DNA of 64,000 nt from Odontesthes bonariensis (Eukaryota > Chordata > Actinopteri > Atheriniformes > Atherinopsidae). Location: contig NC_134517.1 in assembly GCF_027942865.1 (NCBI RefSeq), positions 16,870,009 to 16,934,008 of the forward strand, written 5' to 3'. The notes beneath the pieces were generated by a model. The model had not been told where the DNA came from and ran no database searches. It saw only the letters and a program-made list of their open reading frames with translations. Below, piece by piece: positions 1 to 10,795 of the stretch (positions within the stretch are counted from its first letter, which is position 1; every line of letters starts with the position of its first letter). The position numbers were made by a program, and so were the translations under genes.

Positions 1-1484
1 TTGCAACAGGGTACTAATGAGAATAGATGGCCTGCCTCAAGCTATCCATGTGTGCCTGTGTACGCCTGCGTTTACGGGTGTTTGTGAGTGTGTTCACAGG
101 GTGACAATTTGATGGATGTGAGCTTACAGAAATGTAGCAAAGAAAGAGTTGATGCAAATGACCAGCAGGTACGCTGTAAAAGAGACATACTTGGAAACTA
201 TGTGAGTTTTAAAGTAAACATGTTTTACATTAATCTGATTCATTTTCCATCGAGACATTCGGTTTCAGACAATACAAAAACCACTCACTAGATGAGTAAC
301 CGAGTCAAGAAGAATGAGCACAGGTTGAGACTGCTTGCAAATGTGCTCTTTTGTAGTCCGAGCAATCACCACAACGTCTCACACATTGCTATGGGCGTCT
401 CTGTACTTGCTGATTCTTAACTTGTAAAAGATCTTTACTGTGAAATAACAGGAAAAGGTAAATATCCAAATATTTTATGTGTTTAAGGCAGTTGATTTTA
501 ACAGTATATCACTTTATTTTGGATAACTGTACGCATAGTAGAATAGAATAGAATAGAATTAGAATAACAATAAAGTCTGCTTCTTCATGTTTTTTAAACA
601 AATCTCCACAAATTGTGAAAGAAAATAAAACAGATCAGTTTTGACACCGCCACTTTGTGTAGTCACGAGTAACCTAAAAAGCAGATTTTCCATTCAGTTT
701 CGCCAATTATTACTGAACTTCATGTTACCCATTACACATTACAAATTAGCTTTAATCAAACTTGTACAAGATACATCATTTTTGCTTCACAACCTTAAGC
801 TTTATTAAGAAACAACCATTCATTTTAATGCATTATTTTGAACGACAACAGGGACTGTGATCAGTCTGATTACATTTCCTGGTGATTTACATGCAAGAGA
901 TGTAAATTGCCAGTAACGTTTTGATAATTATAGTGAATTAATATAAGATGCTGTTGTAAATCAACTTTAAATTTGTAGCAGTTCCCGACAGTGTAGCTTG
1001 GTAATAATCAAGGCTTTGGCAACATTTGAGTCCTTTGCTGCTCATTCTGAATCAGAGAATCAGCCAAGTGAACTAGATCAGATGTGCAAATGCGTGTGAA
1101 ATCTTTTTCTACACAAATGTTTACACTGTTTCTTCTTCGCTGTTAAAGTGTGTTGGGATAGTTTGTCTTTATCTGATGAGTGTAAGGATGAAGGGTGTAA
1201 AATTATGCCAACAGATTTAAATGTTTGGGTATTTTGGGACAATCCGAAAATGTACCGAAATAAAACCCTTTGTTTTACGAAACTTACACTGATCAGCCAT
1301 AACTTTAAAAAAAAAAAAGTGACAGATGAAGCTCACCTTGTTGTAATGCAATGTCCTGCTGGGAAAACCTTCATACAGTTACTTTGATCTACCTAATACA
1401 TTCCATCTACCTAAAATTCTTTTGCACACAGTCACACTCCCTCATATGTCGACAGCACTCTGGTACGGTAGCAACCTCCCCCAG
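1..1484. other. Unassigned left edge, probably intron
   Basis: No coding exon can be supported here. The stretch is AT-rich, with a short pentanucleotide repeat (GAATA units) near 538-559 and a short A-run near 1306-1317. If the terminal exon at 1485-1765 is real, this is probably the last intron of that gene. The short open frames at 88-291 and 1148-1387 have no recognisable protein features. Confidence 0.4.
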
Positions 1485-1765
1485 AAGAACAGCAGCGGGC
1501 CTTGCAAAAACTTCTTAAAGAACAGGACAAAGAGTCTGAGGTGTTCACCGGGCCTCCAAACTACCCAGAGACCATCCTGCTAGGATTTGATGACATTTGT
1601 GGGGAAAAGACCCCACCCCACAGCCCACAGGACCTAATGAAAATCCCATTACCAGGCACTCCAGGACGCTCTCAGATATTTCTTGTCGACGCCCTAACTG
1701 GTCAGAGCTCCTTTGGCCGCATGAGGAAGACTCCAGGAGATTATCATAATGTTATAATTGATTAA
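1485..1765 (+). CDS. Possible terminal coding exon of an unrecognised gene
   Basis: An open frame of about 93 codons runs to a TAA at 1763-1765. It is preceded by a pyrimidine-rich stretch ending in CCCCCAG at 1478-1484, a plausible splice acceptor. The in-frame stop at 1469-1471 means any exon must begin after it. The peptide starts with a charged, probably helical segment (EEQQRALQKLLKEQ) and continues with a proline-rich tail (TPPHSPQDL, IPLPGTPGR). Composition is protein-like rather than low complexity, and candidate polyadenylation signals (AATAAA) follow around 2115 and 2180. I do not recognise the family. Earlier exons would lie left of the window. It could be a chance frame. Confidence 0.33.
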
Positions 1766-4289
1766 TGTATATATGAAATACACACTTATATATATGAGGG
1801 TTATTTTTGTACTGAAATTGACCATTTGAATAAGTAGAATAGACTCAACCATTAAACTGACAGGTCATGGTATGCAGCTAAAACACCTTTACATATTCCC
1901 CTTACCAGTGCAAAATTTTGACCTTGATGCTAAAAATGATCTTTCTGCGCGTATCACTCTGATTTGTCTCAGTCTGGCATTCGCTGTTCTGCTTCACGTA
2001 TGTATATGATTCACTTTTTCAGTTCTCACGCATTAAAAGTGAGAATGTGTTGAGAAAATCTCGTAAGGAAACATAAAAGGACTATATATAAATTCTCACA
2101 CTGCAGTGTGAACAATAATAAACCATTTTCAAATCCTGGTCTCAGTCCAGTTTTTATTTGAGCATTTGAAGAATTTCAAATAAAATTATCTGACAAGTTG
2201 GGCTTGTGTCAGTGGCAACGTTTTGAATGTACGTATTGCACATTTTCACTCTGCCATTCCTGACTTCCTAATAGGCTGCTAAATTTGACATGGCTCAATC
2301 TGCAGCGGTGACCTGCTGTTTCATTGTCAATTACAGGGAGTTAGAAGTGAAAGTGTGACCTCACCCAAGCAATCACATGTGCCAAAGTCACCCTGCAGAA
2401 ATGACATCATGGATAATGATGTCATCCCAGGATTCCAGACCCTTTCCTATCCCACTTAAATGCTTTTAGGCTTGGCTGCGCACAAACACACGCACTGAAA
2501 GCGTGCGCTCTCACACACACACAGACTGGCATGCATACTCGCTGAGACACACAAATTAGAGAAGCCTCACCCAAGGCCGAGTCGTGATATAAACAAGACA
2601 AAACACACAACAGATGCGATAAGGATGTCATTTGGCCTCAGAACAAATAAAACAAGTCTGCAAAACCAAAGTGACTAATAACCATCCTTAAGGTTCCTGA
2701 CAGAAGCCAGGCCACAGATTTTCATATTCTGCTTCGCGAGGAATAAAAGCGCCTTCTGATCCTTTTAACGTAATCGCATTCTCTCCATTTTAAAATACCA
2801 TTCAGCAACGGCGTGTTCATTTTCTGAGTCTGGTATTCGTGGCTGCTTAGAAATAAGAAAAGTCCAAAAAAGTCTAAATTTTAACTAAGCAGAGAGCAAG
2901 AGAAGAGCAATGCGCGTTTTGGAAGAGCCATGCTTCTTTTTCGGATTTACATTAAACTTGTACACCGAGCAGACAATAATTTGCTGAGACCGTTATGCTT
3001 CTGTGCATTTGTTTACATAGGCTGAACTAAGTAATTAAATAATTATGGTCACAGCTGTGGACGGCAATTAGGCCAACTTGCTTCTTGCGCTTTTTCTTAC
3101 CCTCCTGCACAGGCTCCCCCTCGGGCACTGTGCCCAGTCCCTGACCTTAGTAAATACGTGGCTAATTTGAAGCATGTGGCGGCAAATTGGAAACACTGAG
3201 CTTTTAAAACTGTGGACTTTTCTTTTGCACATGTTAATTTCTCCCAGGAGATCCCATCAGATGAAATGACCCAAAACATGTCAGTGTTAGGGTGACATTT
3301 GGGCCCACGGGGTGAAGGGCGGGTGATGGGTGGCAGGAGGAGGGGGGACCAGGGTTCGAAGGGTGGACAAAGATCGGCTGAAGGCCAGAAGATTGAGTTA
3401 ATAGGGTGTGTTTAAATGGGGAAATTCATTCAAGTCATCCACCGCTTATGCACTCCTCCTTCTTTTATTGTCTCCCTCAGTTTCCGTCATGAACTCATGT
3501 GCACACTCATACACACATACACCTCCCACGCACAGGTGGAAATTCTTAGTGCTTTACCTCCTGTTTAAGGGAGAGCCGCGTGATCCATATAGGACAACAG
3601 GTGCATGCAAGGCAGGAGTGCAAATGCTCTTGTGCGGGTGTGTTTAAAAGGTTGCATGCGTCTGTGCACACGCTTCATCTACAAGTCTTTATTTTGAGAA
3701 GTGACGAGAAACAGAGAGACATTTTGGCTGGAGTCCACATCTCAGTTTGGGCGGACTCCCTCCGCGGACCCGTCCACACTGCAAGAAATGTCCACCACGC
3801 TTGTTCTCCAAAGCAAGCTTGCAGCTCCCTATTCTGACGGTTTACTAAAATGATTTCAAGATGATCTTTTATTTCTTTTTCTAAATTGTTTGAAATATGC
3901 TTGCCTCTGGACACTAGAGATATGTCAATATTGATCTAAACATACCAATAATGGAAAACAAATTATATCTTTAACACATAGTTTGTTTTTGTGTTTGATT
4001 TCAGTCATATATATTGTGTTGCAAAATAATTATCAGAATTGCATACATTTTATTGACATAAACTATATAATTAGCACAAAAAAATGCTTGTTTGTGCTTC
4101 CATTGTGTGCCATTTTCAGGTTTTGCACACTTGCACCTTAACAAAGACTCACTAAGATGAGATAGAGGACATAAACATCACCTCATTTTTTTATGGTGTT
4201 TAGGGTATGACATACAGGGTGATAAATTATATTTTGAAGTGCAAAATTTTTTAATTCAGATCAAATTAAATACAAGAGATTTTATGTTA
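1766..4289. other. Intergenic or 3' UTR stretch without a recognised gene
   Basis: The first 400 bases may be the 3' UTR of the exon ending at 1765. The remainder has CA/GT-rich patches (2485-2530, 3500-3530), a G-rich segment at 3300-3360 and the inverted repeat at 2401-2425. No coding exon could be supported on either strand. Confidence 0.5.
2401..2425. promoter_or_regulatory. Perfect 10-bp inverted repeat of ATF/CRE-like half sites
   Basis: ATGACATCAT (2401-2410) and its exact reverse complement ATGATGTCAT (2416-2425) flank a 5-bp spacer. Each arm contains TGACATCA/TGATGTCA, a one-base variant of the CRE octamer TGACGTCA bound by ATF/CREB and AP-1 family factors. A related pair lies at 11422-11444. 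Function is inferred from the motif only. Confidence 0.35.
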
Positions 4290-4510
4290 TTCAATTCAAT
4301 TCAATTTAGTTTTATTTATATAGCACAAATTCACAACAAATGTCATCTCAGAGCACTTCAAAGACACGATTCAAGCCAATTAGAATCCAATCAAATCCAA
4401 TTAATTAAATCAATTTATAGATATAGAGTCAATTCAACGAAAGTAGCCTTGCTTAGAAAACCAACAGATTGCACCAAAACTTATCTTCGATCCAATCTTG
4501 GCGCTGTGTA
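4290..4510 (-). mobile_element. Non-LTR retrotransposon 3' end, inverted relative to the copy at 7560-7985
   Basis: Read on the minus strand, this stretch aligns by eye along its length with 7740-7985. Shared blocks include TGCAATCTGTTGGTTTTCT, GAGATGACATTTGTTG, CTATATAAATAAA and a terminal run of GAATT units. Such ends (TATATAAATAAAATTGAATTGAATT) are very common in teleost genomes and come from truncated LINEs; I cannot fix the clade (L2, Nimb or RTE type). The terminal pentamers sit at 4290-4305 on the plus strand. Confidence 0.75.
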
Positions 4511-5296
4511 CATGCTCCAAAGTACCATCGTCTTTCTGTAAAAACAGTACGTGGAATAATAAGCCGAATTCCCAACAAAGCTGCTCTCATTCTCCTATTT
4601 TTCTGTTTCTTTTGTCAGATGGCTAAACACATCGTTGTGGTTGAAAATCAGCCCATTTAGAATGCATGTCAACTTGTGGTCAGTTAAAGCATTTTCGAAC
4701 CGTTGCTCTGCTCCAAGAAAATATCCTGATTTTTCTTAACCGCAGCGTCATCTGACAAAATCAGCATGTAAGTGATTTAAAGACGTCTGTGCAATTAATT
4801 CAGATATATGTACAGGTACAATGATCTCCCGCAGAGAAAGTTAGAAACAGCAGAATGCCTTGAACATTTTCTCACACACAGCCCACAACATTGCAGCATT
4901 GGGCATACTTCAGTCAACCCAACTCCGTTCCCACGCGTGTAAACTGTTAAACTGATATGACACTACACCGCCTTTTTTCAGTCAATAAAGAAGAGCAAAT
5001 GGAAACAGCAGCAGCTTAAGAATGCCTTTCTTATGTCAATATAGCACGACCAGTGTTTAAAAAAGGCTTATGTCTTTTCTTCTGCGGCAGGAGGTGTGAA
5101 CAATCAAAGCCTTGAGCCCTTGGGTTCCTCTCACAGGTGACACATAGAAATCAGATTAGATCAACAAAAGACTGTTTGTCATTATGGAGCATTTGCTTTT
5201 TATGTCAAATTTGTTTGATGCTAAAAAAATATTTGAAACAACAATGTTGTGGATGAAAAAAATCAGACTAACAAATCATGTATGGCTCTTAAGACT

Positions 5297-5612
5297 AATG
5301 GTGTTTTCCATTTGAACTCAGAATTCGGAATTTCAGAGTTCCGAGCGACTAAATCAACTGTCTATTATAACTTCTGTCAGCTTGTGACCCATTGAATAAA
5401 TCACAAACAGAGTACTGTCTAAGCTCATTTAATCAACATTGCTGTGGTGTTTGTATGTCCAAAATAGAGCACAATGCATTGTTTTAAGCTTCTATTTTTG
5501 CTCAGTGAGCACAACGGAGACTAAATCCTGCTGGTTTTCCTACTTGCAACTGGAACACAGTCAACTTCTCAGCTCCGAGCTCCAACTTCCAAGGTAAAAG
5601 GAACGCAACTCT
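5297..5612. mobile_element. MITE-like element with degenerate terminal inverted repeats
   Basis: The left end (GGTGTTTTCCATTTGAACTC) and the reverse complement of the right end (GAGTTGCGTTCCTTTTACC) resemble each other. The left end also matches, in inverted orientation, the right end of the element at 10385-10795. There is no coding capacity over about 315 bp. This fits a non-autonomous DNA transposon; boundaries are approximate and no target duplication could be fixed. Confidence 0.4.
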
Positions 5613-6300
5613 ATAACCATCACTCTGAGGCCTTTAAGCTAACTGTTGACATAACTATTTGGATTAGCAATCCATGCCAATGTATTATCGACAATATATT
5701 AGCTCAGTGGGATAGCAATTCAACACTGGCTACTTTTTAAATAGTTTTTTTTTTTTTTTAAGTTTCAGCCTGATGGTGGCGCTGAGTAAAAAGAAAAGGT
5801 TTACAATCTGTTATGATGGACAAGAAGTTAAGAATCTAATTCAATTTTCGTCCATCCATTAGTTGTGTTTTTCACTAAACATTTTGCCACAAAAGGAAAA
5901 GTCGAGAGATGCTCAATTTTAGCCTACACCATTTGGGGTTTTAGCAATCAAACAATAAATTCATAATTTTCAAAAATTGCATTGCTTGTACCTAGAGCTC
6001 TTAAAGGCAGTTTGTTTTCTTTCTCATACCCTCCCTCTATGTAAATACCCTCCCTCTATGCTTGGCACAAAAATGAAGTTCCCAGTTTTCCAACAATCTG
6101 GAGGACCTCTATCCCACCTTGTGTCCACAAATGAGCTTCCTTATTGGTCTAATTTTAGTCCTGGTCCCCTCTGGAGGCTGGAGCAGGTGGAGGTGACGGG
6201 GGCCTTGGCCTGCACTCGTGGGACAGACGGGTGAACGCCATGACTAAAGCCCTGGACCACACAGTCTAGCTATGAGATTCATAATGAAATCCCCTCCTCA

Positions 6301-6301
<1 letters not shown>

Positions 6302-6327
<26 letters not shown>
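6302..6327. repeat. CA microsatellite
   Basis: Thirteen uninterrupted CA units, followed by ATATA. Confidence 0.95.
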
Positions 6328-6332
<5 letters not shown>

Positions 6333-7330
6333 CTCTAAAATGAGTCTGTTATTGCTTCAAACTGATCATTATAATCATGCTATGTTACAGTCCCAAACTG
6401 AAAACAACAGATTTCACTACCACACTGTAAAACCACTTATCAAAACTCTTCAGCACTGCCACATGAAAACCTCCAACCTTGCCTCAATATTTTAAGACTT
6501 CCAACATGTAATTTGAGACCAGCTTTGTGGGCACAGTCCGCAAAGCTCTCACTATTGTCCCTTCTACAGAAGAAAAAAAAAACACATGAAAAAAGCTGCA
6601 GCTCCACCTTTCTTTCATACTGACTTCAATACTACTACACACGATGCCTATCCCCATCGTTTCTCATTTCAGAAACTTGCTGATCCCCATACTGCTGGCC
6701 CATAGACCAGGATGACATCATTGGTTCAGACAGTGCCAACTGTGCTCAAGCGTGTTTCAGTGTGGGAGTGCCTCTGCTGCACAAAGACTTGTATGACAGA
6801 CATGATTGAAAAGATCTTTGTACTAAATTAGTCAAGGCATAAATTTGAAGCTATTGCTTGTCACCGGTACACAGTTACTCGAGGGGTAACTAATATTTAA
6901 AAATGACAACAGCACTATGTTCCACCTCATGTTAACATGCTGTAGATGAGCACAGAAAGGTGAAGTGTTACATGGTAGTACCTTTTAAAGAAATATAAAA
7001 AGGTTATATGTTGCAGCAATAGATTCTGGTAGGTTGGTCAAGATTGTCCAAGAAAAATCAAAGCCTCATATTACTCTGATGCCAAAGATCTGTGTATTTC
7101 CAATGGCTGCCAGTACCATTGGAAATACACAGATAAGCACATTATATCTACTTGCACAACATCGGGTGGGTCCTCCTCGTGCTGCTAAAAAACCTCTGAC
7201 CAGTGAGGATGTGGATGAAAACATCTGAGGGTGTCTTGGATTGTCTGGGACAAATGCAGTAGATGGTTGTTGCGGTGTGAGGAGCAGATCTATATAGGGA
7301 GTATAGGGAATTACTCACTGAGTCTGGTCC

Positions 7331-7360
7331 TTTATTTATTTATTTATTTATTTATTTATT
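7331..7360. repeat. TTTA tetranucleotide repeat
   Basis: A perfect TTTA tract of about 30 bp, followed by a T-rich run. Confidence 0.95.
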
Positions 7361-7559
7361 TTTTCGTTAGCACAAGTTTCTTGTGTTTACCTTGAATAGG
7401 GATGGCTCAGGTAATCCTGAAACATCCCATAGTTAAGCTGCTATAGGCCTAGACTGCTGGGGGGCCTCATCTGTCACACCTTTTCTGTCACACCTTTCCT
7501 CACTTTACTCTCTTTATGTATATGTGATATTATTGTGGTCATTAACTTGTGTTTCCCTG

Positions 7560-7985
7560 TTCCAACAGATATCCTTTGAATGGTGTTACAGTGCCGCCGC
7601 TGCCCCGACCCCCCCCCCCCTTTCTGTCTTCTCAAACCCCAGCTGGTCGAGGCGGATGGCCACCCTTCCTGAGTCTGGTTCTGCCAGAGGTTTCTTCCTG
7701 TTAAAAGGGAGTCGTTTCTCTCCACAGTCGCCTCAGGCACGCTCAGGCCGGGAGATTGGACCGAAAAACAAAAAGTTTTCAGTGCAATCTGTTGGTTTTC
7801 TTAGCTAGGAAATTGTTTTTGAATTGGCTCTATATGAACGAATTGGATTATTTTATGAATTATGATTATTATTAATTAATTGAATTCCAATTGGCTTGAA
7901 TTGGACTTACTATCTAAGTGCCTTGAGATGACATTTGTTGTATTTGGCGCTATATAAATAAAAATGAATTGAATTGAATTGAATC
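7560..7985 (+). mobile_element. Non-LTR retrotransposon 3' end (teleost LINE tail)
   Basis: It contains the typical fish LINE-tail blocks in order: CCCCAGCTGGTCGAGGC, GAGGTTTCTTCCTGTTAAAA, GAGATTGGACCGA, GCCTTGAGATGACATTTGTT, GCGCTATATAAATAAA, and a tail of GAATT units ending near 7983. A C-run of 12 (7609-7620) lies near its 5' limit. The open frame at 7524-7808 belongs to this repeat and is not a gene. The copy is truncated at its 5' side, as usual for LINEs. Confidence 0.8.
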
Positions 7986-9066
7986 ACTTGGGCCCTTGGG
8001 ATTGTGGGAGGGCTCCTTTTGGATTGGACTTGCTTGTCATAGCAATCATCAGATCCCATTGAGCTTGGAGTTGGAGGTTGAGTGAACCCCTTTGAGCCTT
8101 TCCTAAGCAGTTAGTTTTTTGTTGTGTTTTTTCTAAGCCCACTGGTGTCCTGCTGGGGTAGGCTGATACTGTATAGAAGTGCTATGGGGGACATTGGGGG
8201 ACCGATTTGCAAAACTGTTTACATGTTAATGCCAGGATGCAGGTTTTTCCAGCAGATCATTACACTGTAACAACATGAGGAATATTTCTCACTGTAGCTG
8301 TCACTGGTTTTAATGTTGTGTTTGACAGGAAAGAAAGGAGACGTTGTTTTTAAGACACAAAATATGTTTTATGAGTTTATGATGGGCCATCAAACTTTAT
8401 ACCCTTTAGCATTTGCATGGGTTAAACATACAAGATTAAATAGTGAGCATTAATGAAGGTGCTGGGTGGATTTTCTAACCTGCTGACAAAGCTGCCTCCC
8501 TCTATATCCAACCTTTGTGCTAATGCTTTGAGCTAGCATTCTATGTAGCCTACCACAGATATTGGAAGTCAGAGATGAGAATGATGTCGAGGTGTACTGT
8601 TAATTGTCATGGTTACCAATACCAGTTGTTAAACAGTCACTATAAGGGGTATTTTGTACATTTGTTATTTGTTCATTGTTAAAACTTACCCAGTACTGAG
8701 GCAAATTATGAGATTTTGTACCATAATCTGTTATGGTACATTTTATTTACTATATAGGTCAGATATCAGTGCTGGAAATGGCATCATCACTGAGTTGACC
8801 ATGGTCCAAGTAGGAAAAGAGATTAAAATGAAACCAATGACTAGTTGATAGTCATTTTTCTGCACGAAAAAGCCATAGAAATATATTAACAGATATAAGA
8901 TGGACAGTACTATGAGTGTAACTCATTCTTCCACACACAGAGACATATGTGACAACAAACAGTTGACAACTAATCGTTTTTTATTTGCAGGGCACTCATC
9001 TTGAATATTGAGGTCCAGGTGGTCAAATAGTCTTTTGATGAAAAGTTTTGTTAGTCTTTTCCTAAG
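7986..9066. other. Gene-free stretch
   Basis: No coding exon is supported on either strand. Short segments resemble parts of the repeat near 10.4-10.6 kb (GCTGGAAATGGCAT near 8771 and CAATACCAGTTG near 8616), so some of this is probably decayed interspersed repeat. Confidence 0.5.
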
Positions 9067-9078
9067 CAATTTTCCTTC

Positions 9079-9304
9079 ATTTTTATTTTTTTTTTGGAGG
9101 GGGGGGGCTTTTTATGCCTTTAATGATAGGACAGTTGGAGAGAGACAGGAATGCAAGGGGCAGAGAGAGAGAGAGAGAGAGAGAGAGGGGAGACATGCAG
9201 GAAAGGCCCGCTCAGTGCGGGACTCTAACCGGGGCCAGCTGCAGCGAGGACTATAGCCTCTATACACGGAGCGGCTGCTTAACCCACTACGCCACCGACC
9301 GCCC
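9079..9304 (-). mobile_element. tRNA-derived SINE flanked by a 12-bp target-site duplication
   Basis: Read on the minus strand it starts GGGGCGGTCGGTGGCGTAGT and carries RNA polymerase III promoter-like boxes: an A-box region near 9270-9294 and a B-box-like GGTTAGAGTCCCG (complement of 9218-9230). It has a (GA/CT)n stretch at about 9158-9188 and ends in an A-rich tail, seen as the T-run at 9080-9095. CAATTTTCCTTC occurs exactly on both sides (9067-9078 and 9305-9316), the signature of LINE-mediated insertion. The overlapping short open frames are fortuitous. Confidence 0.88.
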
Positions 9305-9449
9305 CAATTTTCCTTCTTTTTGAATGAAAACATCATGAGATTAAGGAAAGATAAGTGAACACAGCCACGCTACAATGGAAATCCAACTACATTTGCATTG
9401 CACTGAGATATGGGTTTGTAGTAATCAAACTACAGCTACATAATAAAAA

Positions 9450-9803
9450 TTCATCCATCCATCCATTTTCTGTACCCGCTTAATCCAACTCAGGGTCGCG
9501 GGGCAGGGGGGGCTAGTCTGGGGCCTATCCCAGCTGTCATTGGGCAAGAGGTCCATCACAGGACCACATAGAGACAAATGAGACAAACTCCCATGCGTGC
9601 TCACACTCACTCCTAGGGACAGTTTAGGGTCACCAACTAACTTGACATGCATGTTTTTGGACGGTGGGAGGAAGCCAGAGCACCCAGAGAAATCCACGCA
9701 TACACGGGGAGAACATCCAAACTCCACACAGAAAAGCCCCAGCTGGGATTTGTAACAGGAACCCTCTTACTATGAGGTGACAGTGCTAACCACCACACCA
9801 AAG
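9450..9803 (-). mobile_element. SINE/LINE-tail repeat ending in (GGAT)n
   Basis: This is a very common fish dispersed repeat. On the minus strand it begins with a gene-start-like GTGGTTAGCACTGTCACCT, continues through GGAGTTTGGATGTTCTCC and CATGCATGTCAAGTTAG, and ends in GGATGGATGGATG (9452-9464 on the plus strand). The 5' part looks tRNA-derived with a decayed B box. Similar A/T-rich sequence on both sides (TACATAATAAA, TATATAATAAA) may be a diverged target duplication. The minus-strand open frame at 9425-9727 is repeat-derived. Confidence 0.8.
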
Positions 9804-10136
9804 TGCAGACCCTATATAATAAACATATTCTACAAAAATATTGAGACGCTTTTCCAACTGTAATCGCATCATGTTGTTTCAAGGAGACTACATGATACAC
9901 ATCATATCAATATAAAGCATTACTTCGAGATGTTCAGGGTGTGCCCAGCCTCTCGTCTGATTGCAGCTGAGATCCAGCTCACATGCATCTCTGAATAAGA
10001 TTAAGCAGGTATAGACTTGATGAACTACTTAATAAATCTAATTGAGCATCGCTTGGAATTCAACAGCCGCAAACTGTAGGAAGGAAGTGTCTCCTTTTCT
10101 TTCCTAATAGATGGTATTTCCAAATGGAATTTAGAG

Positions 10137-10159
10137 AATTCAAACAGCTCTTATCACGG
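10137..10159. repeat. 23-bp sequence repeated exactly at 24687-24709
   Basis: CAAACAGCTCTTATCACGGC and three preceding bases are identical at both places. The flanks are also related: CTTTC..TA.TAGATGG..TTTCCAA upstream in both copies, and GGTCA..TTCCTAAGC versus GGTCATTTCATTC downstream. It is therefore a short piece of a dispersed repeat of perhaps 150 bp. Confidence 0.7.
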
Positions 10160-10384
10160 CAGCCAAGTTGATACTTCTTGGTCACCTTCCTAAGCAAAAA
10201 AAAAAAAGTTGTTCAAATGTACTTTTGGACGAGTCAGTTTTTTCAGGTCAGATTCAAAATTACATTTCTCACTGGGAACTCTGAAATTCTGTTATCCCAT
10301 TTTGAATGGAATGCACAATAAGCTAAGCTAACTACACAGCTGCAAACCAACCTTAAATTCAATCTCTGGGCAGTAATAAGTTAT

Positions 10385-10795
10385 GGTGTGTTTTATGTTC
10401 CTGGCAAGTTTGATGGCAGAGCTGGGAATGGCATATAACCTAAACTGACCACGTTCCAGCTCAACATTTCAGAAAACTTGTAAAGTTTGGTCACTCCCCA
10501 GGTTATTTATCATTGGCAATACCGGTTGGTAAGACAGTATTATGCAGCACTGCATATATAAAAACCAACAATAAGTTCATGAATAGCCTATAAGTTGGAT
10601 ATTCTTGTGTGCAAGACTGATTTTATGAGGCACAAACAGGCCCGTAAACAATATATTACTACAGCTTTCACAATACTTTATCCCCATAGCCTTTAGAGGC
10701 AGAAATCTACCTTGGGGGAAGAGTCCCAGCTCAAATCTTGTACTGAGAACTCAGAAATTCCAACTTCGCGGTTCAAATGGAACACACCATTAGCT
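10385..10795. mobile_element. MITE-like element, relative of the one at 5297-5612
   Basis: The left end (ATGGTGTGTTTTATGTTCC) and the reverse complement of the right end (AATGGTGTGTTCCATTTGAA) form imperfect terminal inverted repeats. The right end matches the left end of the 5297-5612 element over about 47 bp in inverted orientation. A third end-like segment lies at about 10272-10322 (GGAACTCTGAAATTC). There is no open frame, so these are probably non-autonomous DNA transposon copies. Confidence 0.45.

Larger units (their letters stand above)
4511..7559. other. Gene-free stretch with small repeats
   Basis: No coding exon is supported. It holds the MITE-like element at 5297-5612, a T-run near 5746-5759, a CA microsatellite at 6302-6327 and a TTTA repeat at 7331-7360. 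The open frame at 5977-6234 contains a local tandem duplication (ATACCCTCCCTCTATG) and looks fortuitous. Confidence 0.5.

Noticed and set aside
541-560. Possible CRISPR-like or tandem array in short AT repeats
   Set aside because: Only microsatellite-type repeats; no spaced direct repeats, and the genome is eukaryotic.
9425-9727. 100-codon minus-strand frame
   Set aside because: Lies wholly inside a dispersed repeat.
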